Positions 1 through 6,796 are shown, numbered from the stretch's first letter. The stretch is 11,563 bases of DNA from Candidatus Parvarchaeota archaeon (GCA_030044235.1 JASHWD010000048.1:1-11563), one strand, 5' to 3'. The notes: a model not told the origin generated them from the sequence alone. Program-made: numbers and translations.

Positions 1-275
1 AGCAACTCCGAAAGGAGAAGCCAATCCTACAATCTTTACCCTAGTTCGGATCGAGGTCTGTAACTCGGCCTCGTGAACGTCGGAATCCGTAGTAACCGCG
101 TTTCAACAAAGCGCGGTGAATACTTTCCTGCTCCTTGCACACACTGCCCGTCAAACCAGACAAGTTGGATCTAGATGAGACTGTTGTATTAATGATAGCC
201 GAGTCTAGATTCAGTGAGTAGGGTTAAGTCGCCACAAGGTAGCCGTACGGGAACGTGCGGCTGGATCACCTCCTA
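1..275 (+). rRNA. 16S ribosomal RNA, 3' end (partial)
   Basis: This is the last ~275 bases of the small-subunit rRNA, cut by the window start and beginning near E. coli position ~1260. It contains the conserved block at 131-153 (CTCCTTGCACACA then TGCCCGTC), helix 44, the decoding-site AAGTCG at 226-231, helix 45 with its GGAA tetraloop (about 250-253), and the terminal GGATCACCTCCT at 263-274. GTCAAACCA after the 1400 block and CTCCTTGCAC before it are archaeal in style. G+C is about 51% by hand count. Several near-universal positions differ: T145 (E. coli 1400), C232 (1498) and C233 (1499). The decoding adenines (1492/1493 equivalents) and A1408 equivalent are intact. The helix 45 stem carries a compensated G-C to C-G change, which supports a functional gene. 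The exact mature 3' end (274-277) is uncertain. Confidence 0.97.
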
Positions 276-281
276 TTTTTT
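276..281 (+). terminator. possible T-run terminator after 16S
   Basis: Six consecutive T residues follow the 16S 3' end directly. Archaeal RNA polymerase terminates at short T tracts without needing a hairpin, so this could end the rRNA transcript. It sits very close to the mature 3' end, so processing signals would have to lie elsewhere, and it may simply be AT-rich spacer. The spacer 275-363 shows no tRNA or 23S start. Confidence 0.3.
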
Positions 282-330
282 AAAATCAGTGAGGTCATAT
301 TTAAGTGCGTCGATATCATCATCATGTCAT

Positions 331-339
331 TTTAATATA
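331..339 (+). promoter_or_regulatory. TATA-like box for the ART-like gene
   Basis: TTTAATATA is centred about 28 bases before the ATG at 364. Archaeal transcription starts about 25-27 bases after the TATA centre, so the transcript should begin almost at the ATG (leaderless). This spacing also helps choose 364 as the start. Confidence 0.5.
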
Positions 340-363
340 CTTAGAATTATCTGTAAATGGAGT

Positions 364-876
364 ATGGGAACATTCTATCACGCAACAAAAAAGCAATACA
401 TTTCCTCGATTTTAAATGAGGGTTTAAAATCCCCCACCTACACAGGTACGCAAAATACATATTATGGAGTAAAGGGTAATCCAAATTTTGTATATCTAAA
501 TTCGCTAAATGGGATACGTTTCGTTAAGAAACTTATTAGCGAGGGAGTTTATCCAAAGGAATTCTGGAATGATAATACCGTGCTTTTAGAAGCAAAACTT
601 GATGATAATGTACAGATAGAAAGAGATTTTGATCAGGTTCTACTCGCTATGTGGAACTCTAAAAATGAGAATAAAGCTGAATTTTATAAGGAATATTTTA
701 AGAAGCTTTTTGGACTGGACTTTGATTTAGACCCAACAGAAGAGAATTTAGTGAGCTTCTGTAGAGAGAAAATTTCAGATGAGTTATGGGATAAAAGGAT
801 TAGTTGCTATAGAACACGTGGCCCAGTGAAACCAGATTGCATTAAAATTATATCGCTAGAAGACATTGTAGAATAA
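364..876 (+). CDS. small protein with probable ADP-ribosyltransferase (ART/KptA-like) fold
   Basis: The protein is 170 aa. The N-terminal motif FYHATKKQYISSILNEGL (residues 4-21) has the pattern of the first motif of ART-superfamily domains: aromatic, His (H6), small residue, Thr, then a helix ending in EGL. VYL at 43-45 (Y44) would be the second conserved strand, and YRTRGPVKPDCIKI (149-162) resembles the closing strand with a G-P-x-x-P element seen in KptA-like and DarT-like proteins. I cannot place a clear catalytic Glu at the third motif, so activity is uncertain. Possible roles are a nucleic-acid or protein ADP-ribosyltransferase (toxin or defence type) or a Tpt1/KptA-like enzyme acting on RNA 2'-phosphate. 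No macrodomain antitoxin is adjacent. The open frame runs back into the 16S gene (to 214), but translation there is implausible; the ATG at 364 fits the TATA spacing. Gene presence is fairly sure, function is not. Confidence 0.6.
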   Translation: MGTFYHATKKQYISSILNEGLKSPTYTGTQNTYYGVKGNPNFVYLNSLNGIRFVKKLISEGVYPKEFWNDNTVLLEAKLDDNVQIERDFDQVLLAMWNSKNENKAEFYKEYFKKLFGLDFDLDPTEENLVSFCREKISDELWDKRISCYRTRGPVKPDCIKIISLEDIVE

Positions 877-885
877 ATTATTGCA

Positions 886-890
886 TTTTT
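886..890 (+). terminator. possible T-run terminator
   Basis: A TTTTT tract lies 10 bases after the ART-like stop codon and just before the next promoter, as expected of a simple archaeal terminator. The tract is short and the evidence is weak. Confidence 0.3.
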
Positions 891-901
891 GTTCAATTAG
901 G

Positions 902-909
902 TTTAAAAA
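902..909 (+). promoter_or_regulatory. TATA-like box for nrdJ
   Basis: TTTAAAAA is centred about 41 bases before the nrdJ ATG. A start site ~26 bases downstream (near 931) leaves a leader of about 16 bases, just long enough to carry the Shine-Dalgarno site at 938-944. Confidence 0.45.
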
Positions 910-937
910 CAGCAAATAACTTACTGTAAATAATAGT

Positions 938-944
938 GGAGGAG
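938..944 (+). promoter_or_regulatory. strong Shine-Dalgarno site of nrdJ
   Basis: GGAGGAG lies just before the ATG at 947 and is perfectly complementary in its core to the CCTCCT anti-Shine-Dalgarno at 269-274 of the 16S in this window. It is the only strong ribosome binding site I see. The other promoter-proximal genes look leaderless or have only a very short leader. Confidence 0.8.
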
Positions 945-946
945 AA

Positions 947-3211
947 ATGCCAATTGAGTTACCTAAAGAAACTTTAGATTTTTTTAAAAACGACGATCTT
1001 CAAGCGAGAATTTTCTATGAAAAATATGCTTTGGCGACTTTAGAGGGAAAAGTATTAGAAAAAACTCCCGCTCAGATGTGGAAACGTATCGCTAAAGCGA
1101 TTGCAAGCGTAGAAGAATCCGATGAGAAGAAAAAAGAATTTGAAAAGAAATTTTCTTGGCTTTTAGAAGATTTTAAATTTGTGCCAGGTGGCAGGATTCT
1201 ATTCGGAGCCGGCTCCAATAGAAATGCTTCTCTTCTAAATTGCTATTATTTGCCATTAAAGGAAGATTCGATTGAGGGGATATATAACTGTGCAAAGGAA
1301 ATGGCAAAAACTTATTCTTACGGCGGCGGAGTCGGGATAGATATATCTATACTTAGACCAAAAGGAACTCCGGTAAATAACGCTGCGAGATTTACAACTG
1401 GCGCAGTTTCATTTATGGAGCTTTATTCCGTTACAACTGGCATAATCGGGCAGGTTGGAAGACGAGGCGCACTAATGATAACAATGGACGTTCATCATCC
1501 AGATATAGAAGAATTTGTGACCGTTAAAAGTGACAAAGTAAGTGTAAGATTTGCGAATATCAGTGTAAAAGTTTATGATGACTTTATGCAAGCCGTGGAA
1601 AGAGGCGATGATTATGAACTTCATTTTAAGAATGAAAAGGTAGAAAAAAGAAAAACTATACACGCGAAAGAGCTTTGGAATAAAATTATAGATACCGCTC
1701 TTAATACCGGTGACCCAGGCATAATGTTTTGGGACAGGATTAAAAAAGAATCACCAACAGAATATGATGAAAAGATGGCAGTACGTTCTACTAATCCCTG
1801 CGCAGAACAGCCATTAGAAAATTATGGTGCATGCGACTTAGGCGCAATAAATCTTAATAAATTTGTTATTCAGCAATTTACAAAGAACGCAAAGGTTGAT
1901 TGGGAAAATCTAGAAAAAACAATAAGGTATTCAGTTAGATTTTTGGATAACGTTTTAGATTATAGTTATTCAAGACACGCCCTGGCGGCTCAATCAGAGG
2001 AAACAATGTACGCCAGAAGAATAGGTCTGGGAGTCATGGGATTAGCGAATATGCTAATAGGCATGAATATAAAATACGATTCTGAGGAGGCCATAACTTT
2101 TGTTGATGATTTATTCAAGAAAATAAAAGAGATAGCTTACGATGAAAGTTCTAACATCGCAGCGGTAAAAGGTTCATTTAAGGGATTTAATAAGACAAAA
2201 CATCTAGAGAGGGACTTTGTAAAGCGACTCTCAGAAGCAACTAAGAAAAAAATATCAACTATAGGTTTGAGGAATTGTTGCATTTTAACTATAGCTCCTA
2301 CAGGCTCTATATCTACAATGGCAGGTGTAAGCGGGGGCGTAGAGCCGATATTTGCCTTAAGTTATATTAGAAGATCTGAATCTCTTTCAGCCGAGAATTT
2401 TGAAGTTTTAGACCCATTTGTTAAGACATATATGGAAACTTTTGGGTTAAAGGATAAGAAATTGCTACCGCAGCAATTTGTTGTTTCTCATAAAATAGAT
2501 CCGTTCTTCAGAGTAAAGATGCAGGCTACAATACAAAAACATATTGATTCTTCGATATCTTCGACTGTAAATTTAGAGAGCACCGCGGATAGGGAAGTAG
2601 TAAATAAGATATACACATACGCATGGAAGCTAGGGTGCAAATCAATAACAGTATATAGAGAGGGCTCAAAACAGGATATACTAAAGGCAACAGACGAAGC
2701 TGCCAAGAATGAAGAGAAAATAACGGTCGAAGAAGAAAGACCGTACATGATGACTGGGACTACAATAAAACTTCCTACACCGCAAGCAAATCTTTATGTT
2801 ACGATAAATAAAAATGAAAAGGATGAAATAAAAGAAGTCTTCATAAGTATGGGCCGTTCTGGAGAAACGGAGAAAAGCTACACAGAAGCGATAGGCCGCT
2901 TAATAAGCGTGTACTTACAATCTGGCGGAAATGCAGCTAGAATAGTCAGAACTCTTAAAGGTATAAAGGGCGGCAATTCTACCTGGTTCAACGGTATACA
3001 GCTTCTCTCGGTCCCGGATGCGATAGCAAAGAGCATAGAACTTGTAATGAAGAAAAGAGACATAAATTCGCCAAATGCTACTCTACATAGCGCAATAGAC
3101 GGAGATGCGACTATAAAATCGAATACTTGTCCGTCATGCCATCAGCACACTTTAATCTTCGAGAATGGCTGCTACATATGCAAGAATTGCGGCTATACAA
3201 AGTGCGAATAA
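947..3211 (+). CDS. nrdJ: adenosylcobalamin-dependent (class II) ribonucleotide reductase
   Basis: This 754-aa class II reductase makes deoxyribonucleotides using a cobalamin-generated thiyl radical, so no NrdB partner is needed and none is seen. C99 (LLNCYY) and C296 (GACDLG) fit the redox cysteine pair. NPCAE at 283-287 supplies N283, radical C285 and E287, and the C285/C296 spacing of 11 matches known NrdJ proteins. The usual NPCGE is NPCAE here. TIAPTGSIS near residue 450 is the phosphate-binding loop of the family. A TSCPD domain follows at about 601-700. The C-terminus (728-753) has six cysteines in CxxC, CxxCxxC and terminal C arrangement: a zinc-ribbon-like tail that re-reduces the active site. 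There is no N-terminal ATP cone, so allosteric activity control is probably absent. The start follows a GGAGGAG site. No cobalamin riboswitch fits the short upstream spacer. Confidence 0.97.
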   Translation: MPIELPKETLDFFKNDDLQARIFYEKYALATLEGKVLEKTPAQMWKRIAKAIASVEESDEKKKEFEKKFSWLLEDFKFVPGGRILFGAGSNRNASLLNCYYLPLKEDSIEGIYNCAKEMAKTYSYGGGVGIDISILRPKGTPVNNAARFTTGAVSFMELYSVTTGIIGQVGRRGALMITMDVHHPDIEEFVTVKSDKVSVRFANISVKVYDDFMQAVERGDDYELHFKNEKVEKRKTIHAKELWNKIIDTALNTGDPGIMFWDRIKKESPTEYDEKMAVRSTNPCAEQPLENYGACDLGAINLNKFVIQQFTKNAKVDWENLEKTIRYSVRFLDNVLDYSYSRHALAAQSEETMYARRIGLGVMGLANMLIGMNIKYDSEEAITFVDDLFKKIKEIAYDESSNIAAVKGSFKGFNKTKHLERDFVKRLSEATKKKISTIGLRNCCILTIAPTGSISTMAGVSGGVEPIFALSYIRRSESLSAENFEVLDPFVKTYMETFGLKDKKLLPQQFVVSHKIDPFFRVKMQATIQKHIDSSISSTVNLESTADREVVNKIYTYAWKLGCKSITVYREGSKQDILKATDEAAKNEEKITVEEERPYMMTGTTIKLPTPQANLYVTINKNEKDEIKEVFISMGRSGETEKSYTEAIGRLISVYLQSGGNAARIVRTLKGIKGGNSTWFNGIQLLSVPDAIAKSIELVMKKRDINSPNATLHSAIDGDATIKSNTCPSCHQHTLIFENGCYICKNCGYTKCE

Positions 3212-3250
3212 ACAAATTTAAATCAATAAAAATTTAAGCAAATATAGAAA

Positions 3251-3260
3251 CTATTAAAAA
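3251..3260 (+). promoter_or_regulatory. TATA-like box for rpoL
   Basis: CTATTAAAAA is centred about 27 bases before the rpoL ATG at 3283, with purine-rich GAAA just upstream as a possible BRE. The transcript would be leaderless. The rest of the 3212-3282 spacer holds two copies of AAATTTAA (3214-3221 and 3230-3237) and nothing else I recognise. Confidence 0.55.
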
Positions 3261-3282
3261 GGGATAAAGACATATACAATAG

Positions 3283-3555
3283 ATGGAAATTAAGGTTTTA
3301 GAAAAGACGGATTCTTCAATAAAGTTTCGAGTTAAGGGCGGTTCCCAATCAGTTTTAAATTTGCTTAAAGAAGAAGCGGACTCTGTGTCCGGTGTAAGCT
3401 TTGCAGGTTTTGTTATAGAACACCCGCTGGATAAATCTTCAGTTTTCGTTATAAAGACGGAAGACAAGGATATAGAAAAGGTTTTTAAGAAAGTATTAGA
3501 AAAGACCGAAGAAGACCTTAAGAACGCAAAGAAACAGCTGCTCGGATTATTCTAA
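3283..3555 (+). CDS. rpoL: DNA-directed RNA polymerase subunit L (Rpb11-like)
   Basis: The protein is 90 aa, the normal size for archaeal RpoL, which pairs with RpoD (Rpb3-like) in the alpha-like assembly platform of RNA polymerase. Family hallmarks are MEIKVLEK at the N-terminus, LNLLKEE (residues 26-32), VSFAGFVIEHPL (38-49, the conserved F-A-x-x-x-x-HPL segment) and VFVIKTED (54-61). A long C-terminal helix (about 62-90) closes the platform dimer. It heads a plus-strand cluster with signal peptidase 21 bases downstream. The start is supported by the TATA-to-ATG distance and by the match of residue 1 to the family start. Confidence 0.93.
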   Translation: MEIKVLEKTDSSIKFRVKGGSQSVLNLLKEEADSVSGVSFAGFVIEHPLDKSSVFVIKTEDKDIEKVFKKVLEKTEEDLKNAKKQLLGLF

Positions 3556-3576
3556 TTCCAAATTTCATAAGTAGGT

Positions 3577-4236
3577 ATGAAACAAAAGAGAAATAAAACA
3601 AAAACTTTACTAAATAACATTTTTTCTGTAGAAAATAAAAATAAGGTAAAAATCTTATTAAAAAATCTTTTCTCTGGTGAAAAATATTATTCTATAATAC
3701 TGTATATAATTTTGGTGTACTTATTATTCGTTTACGTTGCTTTACCATCAGTTTATGCCTTTACACCGGTTTCTTATATAAGTGCGGTAGTTTCCGGTAG
3801 TATGGAGCATAATGCGCCGACTATTCAGTTAACTTATAACGATTGGCTTGTTCAGAACGGCTTTAATTCTTCAGTCACAAGCAGCTGGCCCTTCCAAAAT
3901 GGAATAAATGTAGGTTCTCTTACTGTAGCATATAAAGTGCCTGCAGATCAAATAAAAATAGGGGATGTAATAATCTATACACCAAACTCTTATACTGCCC
4001 CGCCAGGTTCTATTTGTCCTTCGGTCGGTCCGACAGTACAGATTATACATAGAGTAATAAATGAAACTATAATAAATGGAACATATTATTATACTACAAA
4101 AGGGGATGCAAATCCGCTTTCGTGTCCATTTGAAATAGACGTGCCATACAGCGCGGTGATCGGTGAAGTAGAAACTGTTATACCTTATTTAGGATATCCC
4201 AGGTATATATTATACTCAATAGGTAATTTAATATGA
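3577..4236 (+). CDS. type I signal peptidase, archaeal/ER (S26B) type
   Basis: This 219-aa membrane-anchored serine protease cleaves signal peptides from secreted proteins. A basic N-terminus (1-36) is followed by one membrane segment (about 37-61) that should leave the catalytic domain outside. Catalytic S75 lies in SGSM (73-76). KIGDVIIY (127-134) is the second conserved box, and H158 in IIHRV replaces the bacterial Lys, defining the archaeal/Sec11 class. TKGDANP (174-180) carries the third-box Asp D177. About 40 residues (79-118) separate SGSM from the GD box, an expansion over short homologues. The C-terminus (about 199-219) is hydrophobic but short. The ribosome binding site is weak, so it is probably read from the rpoL transcript, and its stop overlaps the kinase start (ATGA), which suggests translational coupling. 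Confidence 0.92.
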   Translation: MKQKRNKTKTLLNNIFSVENKNKVKILLKNLFSGEKYYSIILYIILVYLLFVYVALPSVYAFTPVSYISAVVSGSMEHNAPTIQLTYNDWLVQNGFNSSVTSSWPFQNGINVGSLTVAYKVPADQIKIGDVIIYTPNSYTAPPGSICPSVGPTVQIIHRVINETIINGTYYYTTKGDANPLSCPFEIDVPYSAVIGEVETVIPYLGYPRYILYSIGNLI

Positions 4237-4796
4237 AATTAGTAATTGCAATAACCGGAATGCCGGGTAGCGGAAAATCTACTGCAGTAGACGTACTTAA
4301 ATCAGAAGGTCTCAGATTTGTACGCATGGGCGATGCGGTTAGAAAAGAAATGACCGAGAAGGGAATTGAGATAAACAACGTTTCTTTAAGGAAATACGTT
4401 TTAAAAATAAGAAAAATATCCAGATACTACGTATTAAATCTTGTGAAGAAAGAAATAGACGATGCCTTTAGAACAAGCGATTTGGTTATCTTAGACGGAG
4501 TAAGGAATGTAGGGGAGATAGAGCGGCTTAAAAAAGATGGTTACCACCCAGTTTCGATAGCAATAATGACAGACAAACAGATAAGATTTGAGAGAATTAA
4601 AAAACGTCATAATTCAAGTGATGTTACTGAATTCAGCGAATTCGAATGGCGTGAAACCCAGGAACTTAAATATGGTATAGCGGAAGTTATAGCAACATCT
4701 GACTATTATATTTTGAACAATTATGGCATTGAGGAGTTCTCAGACAAATTAAAATCTATTCTTAATACGGTGAGAAAGCAAGTTAAAAACTTATAA
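4233..4796 (+). CDS. UPF0200 family P-loop nucleotide kinase
   Basis: The protein is 187 aa. The Walker A motif GMPGSGKST is at residues 9-17, followed by RMGDAVRKE (31-39), VILDGVRN (85-92) with the Walker-B-like Asp, and GEIERLK (94-100). RFERIKKRH (118-126) forms a lid-like basic stretch, and the tail ELKYGIAEVIATSDYYILNN (144-163) is typical of this archaeal family. UPF0200 members resemble dephospho-CoA and nucleoside monophosphate kinases, but their substrate is not established to my knowledge, so I give no symbol. The start ATG overlaps the signal-peptidase stop by four bases, with AGGT at 4221-4224 as a weak ribosome binding site. Its last 14 bases overlap the end of the opposite-strand glycosidase. 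Confidence 0.88.
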   Translation: MKLVIAITGMPGSGKSTAVDVLKSEGLRFVRMGDAVRKEMTEKGIEINNVSLRKYVLKIRKISRYYVLNLVKKEIDDAFRTSDLVILDGVRNVGEIERLKKDGYHPVSIAIMTDKQIRFERIKKRHNSSDVTEFSEFEWRETQELKYGIAEVIATSDYYILNNYGIEEFSDKLKSILNTVRKQVKNL

Positions 4797-6672
4797 CGAA
4801 ACCGTCTTTTGATTTGTTGAGTGCCTTATTAGAAGAAACTACTCCGTCTAGGAAGTTCAATTTAATCTCTTGACCATCCAAAAGAAAAATTCGTTCAGCT
4901 TTAACTTCTTTTTTTGGGACTTTTACTCTAATTTTTTTATGAGGCACGTCCATTTCTATTCCTAAAAAGCATTTATCCAAGATCTGAGGTATAAGCCCAA
5001 TGGACCATGCCTGTGATGGGCAACCCTCCGGCACGCCATCCGGTTGGTATATTTCGTTTATCCTAGAAGAGCATTGTGCAGAAAGATTTTTCTCTTTCAA
5101 TATTTTAATACACTTTTTGCCAAGGTCATCATCTCCGTAATAATAAGCCGCACCAGCCAACATAGATGTTAGTAATGGCCAAATCGCCCCATTTTGGTAC
5201 CCATTAAAATTGTATGATAAGTCGTCCTTTGCAACGCTTAACACTCCAAATTCTGAAAGGAGCTTTTCTTCGACGTTTTTTAATATTATTTTAGCATCTT
5301 CACTTTCAATGATTTTTAAAAATGTAGGAATTATTTGATTTCCGGAGTTTATATCCTTATTTAATTGATCAGAAAAATAACCGTCTCTTTTGTAAGAAAT
5401 GAATTTTTTATGCATGGCGTTAACATAAGAAACTAACTCACTTGTGTCATCCCCTAAAAAGTCCAACATTTCTATACTGTCTTTGAATGCCTTTTGCCAT
5501 AGAGCATTAATTTCTATGGAGTACTCTCTATCAAGAGAATCCATCCATGATACATTCCCACGATCGTGTATAAGATTGTTTTCTAGATAAGAAAGCCCGG
5601 TATGGACTAGCTTTCTTATAAAATCAGATAATCCCAGCAAGATTTCTTTGTCATTTGTCCACATAAAATATTCATGTAGGGTTATTAAGAAGAGAGCTGG
5701 TGCATCTAGTGGTCTAAGATTACCCCCTAAAACATTTGGCATACCTAAATCTCTGCTGAATAAAGCTATCTTTTTAAGTATATCTCTTACAAACGCCGGG
5801 TTATTTAGAGATAGAAAAGATGGTAAAATAAGTAACGCGTCCCTAGCCCAAAATTCATTGAAATAAGGAAAGCCAGCGTATATCTCCTTGTCTATGAAGT
5901 TAGAATATGAATATATCGCATCTAACGTGTCTTTTAGGAAACCTTTATCTACAAAATTTGTATCGCCATAATAATTTAAAACTGTGTTTAGCATCTCGCT
6001 GTACTGTTTAACAGAAGAAATGCGATTTTTTATGATCTTATAAATTCCTTCCTGGTCGAGATCACGGGTTGATAAAATTAAATTAAATTCTCCAGCCGCA
6101 GGGATATCTGCTGCTATAGTTCCCGGCACATATTTATTCTCTATAGCACCGTCGTCAAAGTATTTACTAAAACCTTTTTGTATAGAATATTGGCCAGGAG
6201 AATGTATGCCGTAATATTCATTTTTGAAGAAATTACCAGCATCGAAAATTATATAAGATTTTTTCTGATTCGATGAAACTATTACTTTTTTATTTTCTTG
6301 TTCTAATAGGTATCGTTTTCCTTTAATGTAATTTTCTGATCTGTCTCTTATGTTAACTCCTATTTCCGTTTCTATTTTAAAATTAGAACTAGCTTTTATA
6401 GTGATTATTAGTGCATCATCCAAGCAAACAACGTCTTCAGTTACATTAACATCCTTAAGTGAGAATGTATGTCTTGTCAGTTGAGAATTATAAAAATCAA
6501 AACTTTTTAAATTTCCAGAATTTAGGTATTCTCCGTTTATTTTAAAGGCAAAATAATCAAAGTATTTTGTTTCTTTCTTCCAAAAACCACACCATTTTGA
6601 TCCAAATTCACTATCGTTGAATCTAAAGAGGAAGGCCCCATTTTTTGAAAGAACATGAACTTGCGGACCCAT
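4783..6672 (-). CDS. glycogen debranching-type amylo-alpha-1,6-glucosidase (GDE_C, GH133-like)
   Basis: The protein is 629 aa. The N-terminal ~220 residues look like the beta-rich GDE_N_bis-type domain (FxWKKETKYFDYFAFKING region, 30-47). From about 230 there is an (alpha/alpha)6-barrel glycosidase domain with clear GDE_C signatures: AGFPYFNEFWARD (266-278), LDAPALFL (322-329), SWMDS (375-379), EINALW (387-392), YQNGAIWP (492-499), and NEIYQPDG followed by EGCPSQAWS (549-557). By analogy with eukaryotic debranching enzymes, D278 and E540 are the likely catalytic acids; that assignment is from memory. The expected role is hydrolysis of alpha-1,6-linked glucose at glycogen or starch branch points. 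There is no signal peptide, so it should act in the cytoplasm. No transferase (4-alpha-glucanotransferase) domain is fused. It stands alone on the minus strand with its own TATA box. Confidence 0.9.
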   Translation of the reverse strand: MGPQVHVLSKNGAFLFRFNDSEFGSKWCGFWKKETKYFDYFAFKINGEYLNSGNLKSFDFYNSQLTRHTFSLKDVNVTEDVVCLDDALIITIKASSNFKIETEIGVNIRDRSENYIKGKRYLLEQENKKVIVSSNQKKSYIIFDAGNFFKNEYYGIHSPGQYSIQKGFSKYFDDGAIENKYVPGTIAADIPAAGEFNLILSTRDLDQEGIYKIIKNRISSVKQYSEMLNTVLNYYGDTNFVDKGFLKDTLDAIYSYSNFIDKEIYAGFPYFNEFWARDALLILPSFLSLNNPAFVRDILKKIALFSRDLGMPNVLGGNLRPLDAPALFLITLHEYFMWTNDKEILLGLSDFIRKLVHTGLSYLENNLIHDRGNVSWMDSLDREYSIEINALWQKAFKDSIEMLDFLGDDTSELVSYVNAMHKKFISYKRDGYFSDQLNKDINSGNQIIPTFLKIIESEDAKIILKNVEEKLLSEFGVLSVAKDDLSYNFNGYQNGAIWPLLTSMLAGAAYYYGDDDLGKKCIKILKEKNLSAQCSSRINEIYQPDGVPEGCPSQAWSIGLIPQILDKCFLGIEMDVPHKKIRVKVPKKEVKAERIFLLDGQEIKLNFLDGVVSSNKALNKSKDGFVISF

Positions 6673-6692
6673 ATTACAATAACAATATAGAG

Positions 6693-6700
6693 TTATTTAT
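6693..6700 (-). promoter_or_regulatory. TATA-like box for the debranching enzyme
   Basis: On the minus strand ATAAATAA is centred about 25 bases before the ATG at 6672, so the mRNA should be leaderless. It forms the left half of a divergent promoter region. Confidence 0.5.
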
Positions 6701-6756
6701 CGTTATCTTTGCTTTATTTTTGAATTATCCAAATTTGTGTTAAACGTCTAGAAATG

Positions 6757-6764
6757 TTTAAATA
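6757..6764 (+). promoter_or_regulatory. TATA-like box for the SecB-like gene
   Basis: TTTAAATA is preceded by purine-rich AGAAATG, a possible BRE. The predicted start near 6787 leaves a leader of about 10 bases before the ATG at 6797. The inverted repeat TAAAC-N10-GTTTA (6741-6760) overlaps the BRE/TATA and could be an operator, though chance is possible in AT-rich DNA. Confidence 0.5.
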
Positions 6765-6796
6765 GTGTAAGATATTAAGAATGTAATAGAAAAATA

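Noticed and set aside
281..330. Possible minus-strand C/D box sRNA (ATGATGA-like and CTGA boxes)
   Set aside because: The spacing between the boxes is short, and I find no internal D'/C' pair. The ATGATGA comes from a simple CAT repeat.
214..363. In-frame upstream extension of the ART-like reading frame into the 16S gene
   Set aside because: The first ~60 bases are rRNA and the extra residues do not look like any domain. The TATA box at 331-339 predicts a transcript starting at about 364.
901..946. Cobalamin riboswitch upstream of nrdJ
   Set aside because: The spacer is only about 70 bases and AT-rich, with none of the conserved B12-box sequence, and such riboswitches are far longer.
3214..3237. 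Direct repeat AAATTTAA (two copies 16 bases apart) before rpoL
   Set aside because: It is too short and AT-rich to separate from chance. It may only be extra TATA-like sequence.
5648..5866. Plus-strand open frame inside the debranching gene
   Set aside because: It has no promoter or ribosome binding site and lies wholly within a strongly supported minus-strand gene.
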